NCBI GenBank assembly: GCA_905210055.1
Contig: CAJLVH010000032.1
Coordinates: forward strand, 1 to 14,182
From: an uncultured Enorma sp.
GTDB lineage: Bacteria > Actinomycetota > Coriobacteriia > Coriobacteriales > Coriobacteriaceae
Direction of reading: 5' to 3'
Length of the DNA: 14,182 nt
Every line of letters begins with the position of its first letter. Position 1 is the stretch's first letter. The notes below the pieces were generated by a model. It was not told the DNA's origin. It searched no databases and saw nothing but the letters and a program-made list of their open reading frames with translations. Shown in pieces: positions 6,827-14,182 of the stretch. The position numbers and the translations under genes were made by a program.

Positions 6827-6890
6827 CACAGATTGACAAATATTCTTAGGTTGTTAGCGTGTGCGGGTGGATGAGCGCTGTAACCAGAAA

Positions 6891-6912
6891 CGGCGCCGCT
6901 CGTGCGACGCCG
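6891..6912 (-). terminator. Hairpin terminator after tRNA-Arg
   Basis: On the minus strand CGGCGTCGC, loop ACGA, GCGGCGCCG forms a 9-bp stem with one G-U pair, followed by TTTCTGG. It starts 11 bp past the encoded CCA of the tRNA. The T-run is only three long; on the plus strand the hairpin is followed by CATTTTTG, so it may work in both directions. Confidence 0.6.
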
Positions 6913-6922
6913 CATTTTTGCC

Positions 6923-6998
6923 TGGTGCCCCCGGGCGGATTCGAACCGTCGACACCCGCTTTAGGAGAGCGGTGCTCTATCCCCTGAGCTACGGAGGC
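6923..6998 (-). tRNA. tRNA-Arg (anticodon CCT, reads AGG)
   Basis: The minus strand gives a full cloverleaf of 76 nt including an encoded CCA. The acceptor arms GCCTCCG and CGGGGGC pair along 7 bp with one T-G. The D arm contains TAGCTCAGGGGATAGAGCA, the anticodon stem is CCGCT/AGCGG with loop CTCCTAA (anticodon CCT, complement of 6963-6965), and the T loop is GTTCGAATC. The discriminator base is A. It stands alone between the TetR gene and pknB with its own promoter. No attachment-site duplication or integrase is seen nearby. Confidence 0.96.
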
Positions 6999-7008
6999 AA
7001 GTATCTAG

Positions 7009-7017
7009 ATTCTAGCA
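7009..7017 (-). promoter_or_regulatory. Extended -10 promoter for tRNA-Arg
   Basis: The minus strand reads TGCTAGAAT, an extended -10 (TGn plus TAGAAT), 10 bp before the mature tRNA 5' end. No good -35 hexamer lies 17 bp upstream, which suits an extended -10. A perfect 14-bp palindrome, GGCGAGCGCTCGCC (7022-7035), lies just upstream. Confidence 0.5.
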
Positions 7018-7115
7018 GAACGGCGAGCGCTCGCCATGCTGATTGCCGTCCCGCCTTGCAGCACGGGTTTCGTACACATTGAAAAGCGGATTTCCGGGGA
7101 ATTGCCTTGCTGTGA

Positions 7116-7152
7116 AAGAGGGAGACGGCACATGTGTGCACATCGCCCTCTT
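7116..7152 (-). terminator. Weak candidate terminator hairpin after pknB
   Basis: On the minus strand AAGAGGG (7152-7146) can pair with CCCTCTT (7122-7116), with an inner ATGTG/CACAT stem (7132-7143). It is followed only by TCACA, so the U-run is poor. It is placed 24 bp past the pknB stop, where the end of the cell-wall operon would be expected. Confidence 0.3.
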
Positions 7153-7175
7153 GGTACATGGATTGCTTGGGGGCG

Positions 7176-9014
7176 TTACAGCCCGGGCGCCCATTCTTCT
7201 TCGGAATTCCCGGAATCGGTGTTGGGGTCGGTCGCCGGCTCTGGATCGGTTGCCGGATCCGGGTCGGGTTCGGGTTCCGGCTCGGCACCCTCAGACACAT
7301 AGATCGTGACGGTGCTGCCCGGTTCCGCCTGTCCCGTAGGATCTTGGCTCATCACGACGCCTGCGCTATAGCGGTTGCTATATCCACCGGATTGCCTGTT
7401 TACTGAGAAACCAGCCTCAGAAAGGATGTTTATCGCTTCTGCCTCGCTGTAACCAACTACGCCGGGCACGTTTTCGGAATCCGGGCCGCTGGAGACCTTG
7501 TACGTCACCGTGGAACCCTCATCGACTTCCTCGCCTGCTTCGGGGTTTTGCTCGAAAACAGTACCCTGCTCGGCATCGTTCTCCTCCATGACGGGGTGTC
7601 CGGTGAGTCCGGCTTCCTCAAGGAGCTGCTCGGCCTCTTCCTGGGTTCTCCCCACAAGGTTGGGCACTTTGGTGGTCTTCGTTTCCGGCCCCTGCACGAT
7701 GGTGATGTCGATCTTGTCGCCCGCATGCACCGAACGTCCCTCACGCGGCGTCTGGTCCATGATCTCGCCCTCGGCGTACTCATCGCTGTATCCGGGGTCT
7801 ACGTTACCCAGTTCCAGATCGTATTTCGCGAGCTCCGCCTCCGCTCCCTCCTGCGTCATGCCGAGGAGGTTGGGTGCGGGGAACTCCTGGTTTTCGCCGC
7901 CGAGCAGCGTCATGGCGGCGAACGCGATGACGCCGATCGCCACGATCACGCCGATGACGATGCCCACGATCTTGCCCGTGTTGTTGTGCTTGGGCTTGGG
8001 GTCGTAAGAGCCCTGTCCGCCGGACGCGCTTGCCTGGCCATTCGCGCCGCCGCGCACGGCCGTGGAGCCTATGCTGGCAGGACGTGCCATGGCCTGGGTT
8101 TTCTCGGTCATGACGCGGGTCTCGGTGGTGCCTGCGCCGCCCATGCCGGCGATGGCGCCGCCAGCGAGGACGCGCGTGGGCTCCGGTACGTCGACCTGGC
8201 GGCCGGCGAGGTAGGCGTTGAGCGCGAGGCGCAGCTCATCGGCCGACTGGAAGCGGTTCGCCGCATCTTTCTCCATGCAGCGCAGGATGATGCGCTCGAG
8301 GTTGGGGTCGAGGTTGGGATTGAGCTGCGAGGGCGGAACGGGCAGCTCGTTCATCTGCTTCACCGCGACGGAGATGGCGTCTTCGCCATCGAAGGGTACC
8401 TGGCCGGTGGCGCATTCGTACATCACCACGCCGAGCGAGTAGATGTCGGAAGTGGGGCCGAGCTCCTGCCCGCGCGCCTGCTCGGGCGACACGTAGTGCG
8501 CGGTGCCCAGTACATTGTTGTCCTGCGTGAGGTGGCTGTTTTTAGCGCGCGCGATGCCGAAGTCCATGACCTTGATGTTGCCGTCGGGCAGCACCATGAT
8601 GTTTTGCGGCTTGATGTCGCGGTGGATGATCTCGTGCTTATGGGCGACGGAGAGCGCGCCGCAGATCTGGCTGCCAATTTGTGCGACCTTCTTGGGATCG
8701 AGCGCGCCATGGCTGCGGATGCCGCTTTTCAGGTCGGTGCCGCGCAGGTACTCCATGACGATGTAGTAGGTGTCGCCGTCTTTGCCCCAGTCGTAGATGC
8801 CCACGATATACGGGCTCTGAAGGCCGGCCGCTGCCTGAGCCTCCTGCTTGAAGCGGGCGGCGAACGTAGCATCTGCCGCGTACTGCGGAAGCATGATCTT
8901 GATCGCCACCGTGCGGTCGAGCACCTGGTCTTGCGCGCGGTAGACGGTCGCCATGCCGCCAGAACCGACCCTGTCCTTGATGAGGTACCTTCCCCCGAGG
9001 ACCTGCTGCTGCAT
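7176..9014 (-). CDS. pknB: Membrane Ser/Thr protein kinase PknB with three PASTA domains
   Basis: This 612-residue transmembrane kinase phosphorylates cell-wall and division proteins in response to muropeptides or lipid II sensed outside the cell. The kinase domain spans about residues 10-270: glycine loop GSGG (17-20), catalytic Lys in VAIK (K39), HRDIKPQN (131-138, catalytic D133), DFG (151-153), activation loop with T163 and T171, and SPEQARG. A Gly/Ala-rich juxtamembrane linker (about 282-340) leads to a membrane helix (about 348-371). Three PASTA domains follow at about 378-442, 449-509 and 514-575. The tail is an unusual Pro/Glu/Asp repeat (about 578-598). M. tuberculosis PknB has four PASTA domains. 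GAGGAG precedes the ATG. It is the last gene of the cell-wall cluster, 66 bp after the SEDS-PBP gene; no separate pknA is present here. Confidence 0.96.
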   Translation of the reverse strand: MQQQVLGGRYLIKDRVGSGGMATVYRAQDQVLDRTVAIKIMLPQYAADATFAARFKQEAQAAAGLQSPYIVGIYDWGKDGDTYYIVMEYLRGTDLKSGIRSHGALDPKKVAQIGSQICGALSVAHKHEIIHRDIKPQNIMVLPDGNIKVMDFGIARAKNSHLTQDNNVLGTAHYVSPEQARGQELGPTSDIYSLGVVMYECATGQVPFDGEDAISVAVKQMNELPVPPSQLNPNLDPNLERIILRCMEKDAANRFQSADELRLALNAYLAGRQVDVPEPTRVLAGGAIAGMGGAGTTETRVMTEKTQAMARPASIGSTAVRGGANGQASASGGQGSYDPKPKHNNTGKIVGIVIGVIVAIGVIAFAAMTLLGGENQEFPAPNLLGMTQEGAEAELAKYDLELGNVDPGYSDEYAEGEIMDQTPREGRSVHAGDKIDITIVQGPETKTTKVPNLVGRTQEEAEQLLEEAGLTGHPVMEENDAEQGTVFEQNPEAGEEVDEGSTVTYKVSSGPDSENVPGVVGYSEAEAINILSEAGFSVNRQSGGYSNRYSAGVVMSQDPTGQAEPGSTVTIYVSEGAEPEPEPDPDPATDPEPATDPNTDSGNSEEEWAPGL

Positions 9015-9080
9015 CGTTACTCCTCACAAACCTTACTTCGTACGTGCCAGAGCGCGTAAACTCATCATCTGCCTCATGCG

Positions 9081-12038
9081 TCACGACCCCTGGGCCGCGA
9101 GCGCCGCTGCCAGCACCGTTCCGGCGACCGCTGCCGCCGAGGTACCGTCACTCGAATAATCCTCGATCACCACCGAGATGGCGACCGTCGGGGTGTCGTA
9201 GGGCGCAAAGCCCACGAATGTGGAGTTCACCTGGGACGAGGTGGCCTCAGCCGTGCCCGTCTTGCCAGCGACTTGCACGCCGGAGACCTGCGCCGCGCTG
9301 CCGGTGCCGTCCTCAACGACCCCGAGCATCGCCTCGGCAACCTGCGACGCGGTATCGGCGCTGACCGCCTGGCCGAGCGAGCGCGCCTGCGTGGTGTTGA
9401 CGACGGTGCCGTCGGGTGCGAGCACCTGCGAGATCACGTAGGGGTTCATGACGATACCGTCGTTGGCAATCGCGGCAGCCATCACGGCGTTCTGCATGCA
9501 AGTGGTCTGCGGGCCGGGGGTATGACCCTGGCCGACGGGCTGACCAGCGCCCGCCCACGCGGTCTCCCACTCCGTCATCTCGGCGGGATCGGGCATGACG
9601 GAGGCGGTGGTGGAGAAGTCCTGGCCGAGCGATTGCCCGTAGCCGAACGCGCGTGCATACTGCACGAGGTTATCGGCTCCCATCTCGGTCGCAACCTGAC
9701 CGAACGCGGTGTTCGCAGAGACCTCGAACGCGCGGTTGAGGCTGATGGTGCCCCAGTCCGTGTGGCCGATGTTCGTGACGTTTGCGTCGCCGATCTCGAG
9801 CTCGCCGGGCGAATCGTACTCGGTATCGAGTGTGGCCGAGCCGCTTTCGAGCGCTGCGGCGAGCGTGAGCACCTTGAACGTGGAGCCGGGGGTGTAGAGC
9901 GCCTGGGTCGCGCGGTTGTACTCGCCGGTCCCCTCGCTGCCGGATTCGCGTACGGAGTCGATGTCGGTGTTGTCATAGCTCGGCGAGCTTGCCATGGCGA
10001 GCACGGCGCCGGTGCGCGGGTCGAGCACCACGATGGCACCGGTGCGCCCTTGGAGCGCCCGCTCTGCCGCCGACTGGATACGCGAGTCGATGGTGAGTAC
10101 CACCGAGTTACCCGGCTGTGCGACGCCGGCGAGCGAGAGCACGGCATTCTCCCAGCTCGAATAATCCTTCGATCCGGTAAGCGTGTCGTTCATGGTGCTC
10201 TCGACGCCCGAGCTGCCGAAGCGCGTGGAGTAGTAACCCACCGTGTGCGCGGCCATGTTGCCGTTGGGATAGGAGCGCACGTAGGTGCCGTCGTCCTGGC
10301 GCACGGACTCGGCGAGCGTGAGCCCGTCCGAGGTGATGATCGATCCGCGCTGGATGTACGCCTGGCGCATGATCGTGTGGTTGTTGGACGGAATGCTCTG
10401 GTATTCGTCGGCCTTGATGATCTGGATATAGGTGAGATTGCCGATGAGCACCGCGAAGAGTGCGGTGAAGAGGAACACCGTGCGGGTGAGGCGCTTGGCG
10501 AGAGCGACGCGGCCGAGTACGCCGGATTCGGGCGTATCGAGCAGGCGCCTCCGCAGTCGCGAACCCGGGCGCGCGTGTGAGCCGCCGAGGCTGCCCGAGG
10601 TGGAGGTGCCAGCGAATCTGCTGCCGGTGGAGCGTCCGCCGGTGTTGCCGCTGGCGCTGCGAGATCCAGTGAAGAAGCGTGTGCCCACGCTGCTGAGCTT
10701 GCCTTCGGCCACGGCCGCTGCGCTGGCGGAGCCTGCCGGGATGGCTGCCATGATGCCCGTGCCGGTGAGTTCGGTCTCGCGTCCGGTGGCCTCGTCGCCC
10801 GCGCGCATGAGCAAACCGACGATGATGAAGCTCGCCAGAAGCGACGAACCGCCCTGGCTCATGAAGGGCAGCGTCACGCCGGTGAGCGGGATAAGCTTGG
10901 TCACACCGCCGATGATGAGGAATGCCTGGAACGAGATGGCGGCAGTGAGGCCGGTGGCCGAGAACGCCGCAAGGTCGCTCTTGGCGCGCGCCGCGGTGGT
11001 GAGGCCGCGTACTGCGAAGAGCATGAAGAGCAAGATCACGCCCGTGGCACCTAGAAGTCCCATTTCCTCGCCGATGGCCGAGAAGATGAAGTCCGAGGCT
11101 ACGACGGGGATGTAGTCGGGCATGCCGCGGCCGATTCCCGTGCCCACGAGGCCACCGTCGGCGAGCGAGTAGAGCGACTGTACGAGCTGGTAGCCGCCGC
11201 CCTGGGCGTCGGCGAAGGGGTCGAGCCAAATGGCGAAACGCGTGCGCACGTGCCCCATGAGCTGGTACATGCCAAAACCGCCCACGAACAGGAGCACGAT
11301 CCCGATGACGACGTAGGAGATGCGCCCCGTGGCAACGTAGAGCATGATGAGGAAGAGCGTGTAGAACAAAAGCGCCGATCCCAGGTCTCGCTCGAAGGCC
11401 ACCACGGCCAGGCACACGCCCCACACCGCGAAAAGCGGCGCGAGCAGGCGCAGACGCGGCACCTTGAAACCCAGGATGTTGTGGTTGGCGATGGAGAGCA
11501 GCTCGCGGTTCTCCGAGAGGTAGCCTGCGAGGAAGAGCACGATGGCGACCTTGGCGAACTCACCGGGTTGGATGGTGAAGGAACCGATCTCGATCCAGAG
11601 CTTGGAGCCGTAGCGATCCGTGCCGATGAAGATGGGCAGCAGCAGCAGCACGATGCCGGCGAGGCCGAGCGTGTACTTGTAGCGCTTCACCACGTCGAGG
11701 TTCTTCACGAGGGCGAGCGTGCCGATCATGAGCGCGATGCCTACGAAGAGGTAGATGACTTGGTTTATGGCCGATGACGGCGCGAGGCGGGTGACGAACG
11801 TGATGCCCACGCCCGAGAGCACGAAGACGATGGGTAGGATCGCCGGATCTGCGCCAGGGGCGAAGAAGCGCACACCGATATGCGCCGCGGCGAACGCGGC
11901 GAAGAGGCCGAGCGGCACGGCGAGCGTGCCAAACGAGAGCGCGGCACCTGTAGTGACCACGTAGAGCGCATAGAGCAAGATAACGGGGAAGGCCGAGCCA
12001 ATGAGCAACATGAGCTCGGTGTTGCGGCGGCTACCCAT
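9081..12038 (-). CDS. SEDS glycosyltransferase (RodA/FtsW) fused to class B penicillin-binding transpeptidase
   Basis: One protein of about 985 residues joins two enzymes that are normally encoded side by side (rodA and pbpA). Residues about 10-414 are a SEDS polytopic domain of about ten membrane helices, which polymerises lipid II into glycan. WLDPFAD...GGGYQ (272-285) aligns D278 with the catalytic Asp of FtsW/RodA, followed by DFIFSAIGEEMG (317-328) and PFMSQGGSS (392-400). Residues about 415-512 are a Ser/Gly/Ala/Arg-rich linker, probably cytoplasmic. A single membrane helix (about 521-541) leads to the outside transpeptidase domain with all three motifs: STFK (S720, K723), SAN (775-777) and KTG (927-929). 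Numbering is from the GTG at 12041. The ATG at 12038 is preferred because GGAGGGG lies seven bases upstream; it shares its A with the upstream TGA (TGATG). No frameshift or stop separates the halves. Confidence 0.95.
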   Translation of the reverse strand: MGSRRNTELMLLIGSAFPVILLYALYVVTTGAALSFGTLAVPLGLFAAFAAAHIGVRFFAPGADPAILPIVFVLSGVGITFVTRLAPSSAINQVIYLFVGIALMIGTLALVKNLDVVKRYKYTLGLAGIVLLLLPIFIGTDRYGSKLWIEIGSFTIQPGEFAKVAIVLFLAGYLSENRELLSIANHNILGFKVPRLRLLAPLFAVWGVCLAVVAFERDLGSALLFYTLFLIMLYVATGRISYVVIGIVLLFVGGFGMYQLMGHVRTRFAIWLDPFADAQGGGYQLVQSLYSLADGGLVGTGIGRGMPDYIPVVASDFIFSAIGEEMGLLGATGVILLFMLFAVRGLTTAARAKSDLAAFSATGLTAAISFQAFLIIGGVTKLIPLTGVTLPFMSQGGSSLLASFIIVGLLMRAGDEATGRETELTGTGIMAAIPAGSASAAAVAEGKLSSVGTRFFTGSRSASGNTGGRSTGSRFAGTSTSGSLGGSHARPGSRLRRRLLDTPESGVLGRVALAKRLTRTVFLFTALFAVLIGNLTYIQIIKADEYQSIPSNNHTIMRQAYIQRGSIITSDGLTLAESVRQDDGTYVRSYPNGNMAAHTVGYYSTRFGSSGVESTMNDTLTGSKDYSSWENAVLSLAGVAQPGNSVVLTIDSRIQSAAERALQGRTGAIVVLDPRTGAVLAMASSPSYDNTDIDSVRESGSEGTGEYNRATQALYTPGSTFKVLTLAAALESGSATLDTEYDSPGELEIGDANVTNIGHTDWGTISLNRAFEVSANTAFGQVATEMGADNLVQYARAFGYGQSLGQDFSTTASVMPDPAEMTEWETAWAGAGQPVGQGHTPGPQTTCMQNAVMAAAIANDGIVMNPYVISQVLAPDGTVVNTTQARSLGQAVSADTASQVAEAMLGVVEDGTGSAAQVSGVQVAGKTGTAEATSSQVNSTFVGFAPYDTPTVAISVVIEDYSSDGTSAAAVAGTVLAAALAAQGS

Positions 12039-13414
12039 CACGCATCCCCTCCCTCGGCGTTCGTCGCGGCATCTTGTACCTGCGGCTCATCGGTATCGTT
12101 GGCCGTGTCGGTCGTGCTGCCTTCGATGGCGGCGGCGTTTTCTTCCGCGCGGGTACGGTCTGCGGCGATTTGCTCGCGGTAACTCGAGAGCGTGGCACGT
12201 GCCTCGTCCATGCTGCTCTGGCCGATGCCCTCTTGCAGGCGGTTCTGCGTATCTGCGGGAAGATCCCCGATCGAGATCGCCGTCTCGTCGTACAGGCGGT
12301 AGAGGTCGATGCCCAGGAAGGATTCGGGGACACCGGTGTAGATGGCCACGCGGCCATCGTATACGCCCAGGAACAGCGAGTTCATGATGATGAAGGCGCC
12401 GATGCAGCATGCCGCGACGAGCGCGACGACGATGCCCGCGAGTCCGACGAGGAGGTTCCTGCGGCGCCGGCGCACGAGGTCGCGCATGCGCCCGTCGTCG
12501 ACCACGTCCACGACCACGACGGTCACGTTGTCGCCGCCGCCCGCGGCGAGCGCGGCGTCGACGAGGTTGTCGGTGCACAGCTGTGCGGTGGGGGATTGCG
12601 TGGCGACCGCTTCAATCTCGGCGTCCGGAATCATGCTCGAGAGGCCGTCCGAGCACAAGATGAGCCGGTCGCCCTCCTCGATGTTGAGCTGGAAGTGATC
12701 CGCGTACATGGCGGGATCGGAGCCGAGCGCGCGGGTGATGACGGAACGGTTGGGGTGGATGCGCGCTTCGTCTGCCGTGATTTCGCCGGCATCGACGAGC
12801 TCCTCAACGTAGGAATGGTCATGCGTGACGCGGATGAGCGTGCCCTCGTGCAGCAGGTAGGCGCGCGAGTCGCCCACATGCGCGATGGCGAGCGATGTGC
12901 CCTCGATGTAGGCGACCGTCGCCGTGCAGCCCATGCCGGGCTTGCCGAGGCCGTTGTCTGCGGCTTCGATGACAGCTGCGTTCGCCGCTTCGACGGCGGC
13001 GGCAAGGCGTGCGGGGTCTGCTTCCTGCGGCGCGAGCTTCGCGATGGTTTCCACCGCGATGGATGAGGCTACCTCGCCTGCGGCATGGCCACCCATGCCG
13101 TCGCATACGCAGAACAGTGGCGACTGCACGAGGTAGGAATCTTCGTTGTGCGTGCGAACGCAGCCCACGTCGGAGCGGGCGCCCCACATGAGCGACGTGC
13201 TCGTGCCGGCGTCGTAGGTTGACTCGGTGTCGATGCGCTCGGGAGCGATCGCGGGGAAGCTCTGCGTCGAGCCGGGGTCGGAGAGCTTCTGCTCCACCGC
13301 GGTGACGTCGATTTCCGCCGTGGCGTCGGGGCGCGCGACAGCGCTCGGCGCCGCCGGGGCGTCGTGCGGAATGGGATCTGGTCCCGTGGTGAAGATGTGC
13401 TCTTCAGACGTCAT
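12038..13414 (-). CDS. pstP: PP2C-family Ser/Thr phosphatase with membrane anchor (PstP-like)
   Basis: This metal-dependent phosphatase removes phosphate from PknB and its substrates. PP2C motifs in order are RTHNEDS (87-93), DGMGGHAAGE (105-114), GDSRAY (181-186), SDGL (255-258) and GGDNVT (293-298), containing the metal-binding aspartates. An Arg-rich stop (315-319) precedes a membrane helix (about 320-345); about 110 residues follow outside the cell, ending in an acidic Thr/Asp/Glu-rich tail. The N-terminus has about 75 Pro/Ala-rich, probably disordered residues before the domain, which M. tuberculosis PstP lacks. The ATG overlaps the fhaB stop as ATGA and has no strong ribosome site, which suggests translational coupling. 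A later start (M76) would also give a complete domain but has no evident site. Confidence 0.94.
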   Translation of the reverse strand: MTSEEHIFTTGPDPIPHDAPAAPSAVARPDATAEIDVTAVEQKLSDPGSTQSFPAIAPERIDTESTYDAGTSTSLMWGARSDVGCVRTHNEDSYLVQSPLFCVCDGMGGHAAGEVASSIAVETIAKLAPQEADPARLAAAVEAANAAVIEAADNGLGKPGMGCTATVAYIEGTSLAIAHVGDSRAYLLHEGTLIRVTHDHSYVEELVDAGEITADEARIHPNRSVITRALGSDPAMYADHFQLNIEEGDRLILCSDGLSSMIPDAEIEAVATQSPTAQLCTDNLVDAALAAGGGDNVTVVVVDVVDDGRMRDLVRRRRRNLLVGLAGIVVALVAACCIGAFIIMNSLFLGVYDGRVAIYTGVPESFLGIDLYRLYDETAISIGDLPADTQNRLQEGIGQSSMDEARATLSSYREQIAADRTRAEENAAAIEGSTTDTANDTDEPQVQDAATNAEGGDA

Positions 13415-13824
13415 CGACGGTTCACTTTCATCACGACATCACCGATCTGCACCTCGTCGCCCTCGCGCAGCGTCGCGGGTTCCAGGAGTTGGCGGCCGTT
13501 CACGAGCGTGCCGTTGAGGGAGTTGAGGTCTTCGATAACGAGCGCAGGCCCCTGCAACGAGAAGCGCGCGTGCGAGGCGGAGACGAACGGCTCATTGATG
13601 CAGATATCGGAGCTAGGCGAGCGGCCGACGATCACAGGTCCCAGCATGTCCACGTGGATGCCGCGGATGCCGCGCGGGCCTTTGTCGACGTCGATCGTCC
13701 AGATGGCGGAATCGCGACGCTGCCCGCGCACGAGCCCCACACCGGTCTTCATGACGGCGAAGAGGAAGATGTAGAGCAGGACGACGAGGACGATGCGCCC
13801 TATGAAGAGGATGACATCGATCAT
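13411..13824 (-). CDS. fhaB: Membrane-anchored FHA-domain protein (FhaB/FipA-like)
   Basis: This 137-residue protein has an N-terminal membrane helix (about 3-25) and a cytoplasmic FHA domain (about 60-132), which binds phosphothreonine peptides. Key FHA residues are visible: GRSPSSDI (67-74), S82 and the SH pair (84-85), and NSLNGTLVNG (101-110). In actinobacteria FhaB/FipA is phosphorylated by the cluster kinase and links it to division proteins. The ATG at 13824 is preceded by AGGAG that overlaps the TAG stop of the upstream gene three bases away. Its own stop overlaps the phosphatase start. Confidence 0.92.
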   Translation of the reverse strand: MIDVILFIGRIVLVVLLYIFLFAVMKTGVGLVRGQRRDSAIWTIDVDKGPRGIRGIHVDMLGPVIVGRSPSSDICINEPFVSASHARFSLQGPALVIEDLNSLNGTLVNGRQLLEPATLREGDEVQIGDVVMKVNRR

Positions 13825-13827
13825 TGC

Positions 13828-14182
13828 CTAGCTCCTGAACTCGAACGTGCTGAGGCCGAAGGTGATGACGTCGCCGTTACGCAGCGGGCAGCGGGTGATG
13901 CGACGGTTGTTCACGAGCGTGCCGTTCGTGGAGTTGAGATCCTCGATAGACCACTCCGTGCCGGCGAGCGTGATCTGCGCGTGCCGGCGGGACACATTGG
14001 GGTCGCGCAGCACGATGTTCGCGGCGGCGCGCTCGCGACCGATGATGCAGGTGGGTGCCGTGACCTGGTGCGTCTCGCCGGTCACGACGTCGACGAGCTG
14101 GGCTGTGACCGTCTGGGGGGCGGGAACGTTCTGCCCTGCCGCCCCTGCGACGCCTCCGGTCGCGGCGGCGCCGCCCATGCCG
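13828..14182 (-). CDS. fhaA: FHA-domain protein, 3' part (FhaA-like), cut by the window edge
   Basis: The open frame runs off the right edge; about 118 residues are visible. A Gly/Ala-rich linker (GGAAATGGVAGAAG) leads to a complete C-terminal FHA domain with GRERAAANI, SRRHAQI and NSTNGTLVNN, the phosphothreonine-binding loops. In the family (FhaA, M. tuberculosis Rv0020c) the missing N-terminal part is a DUF3662 domain, which should lie just beyond the window. The assignment to fhaA rests on the FHA domain, its position before fhaB and the low-complexity linker. The Met at 14178 should not be taken as the true start. FhaA is known to recruit MviN phosphorylated by PknB. Confidence 0.85.
   Translation of the reverse strand, partial: GMGGAAATGGVAGAAGQNVPAPQTVTAQLVDVVTGETHQVTAPTCIIGRERAAANIVLRDPNVSRRHAQITLAGTEWSIEDLNSTNGTLVNNRRITRCPLRNGDVITFGLSTFEFRS

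Noticed and set aside
6923..6998. tRNA-Arg as an integration site for the neighbouring block
   Set aside because: No repeated tRNA 3' end, integrase or phage gene is visible; the block at 1-6120 is instead bounded by the 155-bp elements.
7548..9059. 503-codon plus-strand open frame opposite pknB
   Set aside because: Antisense shadow of the kinase gene; no motif and no ribosome site, only skewed composition.
9273..11424. Long frames on both strands within the SEDS-PBP gene (9273-10580 plus, 10108-11424 minus)
   Set aside because: Out-of-frame shadows of an intact gene whose catalytic motifs are all in one frame.

Overview
The window is G+C-rich DNA that looks like an anaerobic actinobacterium of the class Coriobacteriia, probably close to Collinsella. 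That placement is an inference from three things: the high G+C, an actinobacterial fhaA-fhaB-pstP-rodA-pbpA-pknB type cluster, and anaerobe-type iron-sulfur and nickel-maturation genes. No 16S rRNA or other decisive marker is present.

The left half (about 1-6120) is a redox/metallocentre block. A minus-strand multi-pass membrane protein of the DUF5692 type (330-1325) is divergent from a plus-strand run: hypB (1588-2274), a 930-residue iron-sulfur flavoprotein with a GltD-like core (2425-5217), hypA (5311-5655) and a small acidic protein (5728-5901). HypA and HypB insert nickel into [NiFe] hydrogenases and some other nickel enzymes, but no nickel enzyme is encoded here. The divergent intergenic region has a striking twin operator, two identical 15-bp palindromes, TTGACGGTTCGTCAA and its complement.

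The block lies between two copies of a ~155-bp element with long inverted-repeat arms (1-154 and 5965-6120) in opposite orientation. By hand alignment they are homologous over their whole length and share a conserved central hairpin. They look like a miniature palindromic repeat family or a structured RNA.

The middle (6135-7152) holds a minus-strand TetR-family regulator (6135-6767), whose upstream region carries a weaker match to the twin operator, and a tRNA-Arg(CCT) gene (6923-6998, minus) with an extended -10 promoter and a hairpin after it.

The right half (7176-14182, all minus strand, reading right to left) is the cell-wall growth and Ser/Thr phospho-signalling cluster: fhaA (3' end only), fhaB, a PP2C phosphatase with a membrane segment (pstP-like), a natural fusion of a SEDS glycosyltransferase (RodA/FtsW) with a class B penicillin-binding protein, and PknB with three PASTA domains. 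The first four genes overlap or nearly touch. PknB would sense muropeptides outside the cell, the phosphatase would oppose it, the FHA proteins would read phosphothreonine marks, and the SEDS-PBP fusion would polymerise and crosslink peptidoglycan.

The observations most worth a second look are the SEDS-PBP fusion, the inverted pair of 155-bp elements, the twin operator with its candidate TetR regulator, and the hyp/flavoprotein/DUF5692 module without a visible nickel enzyme.
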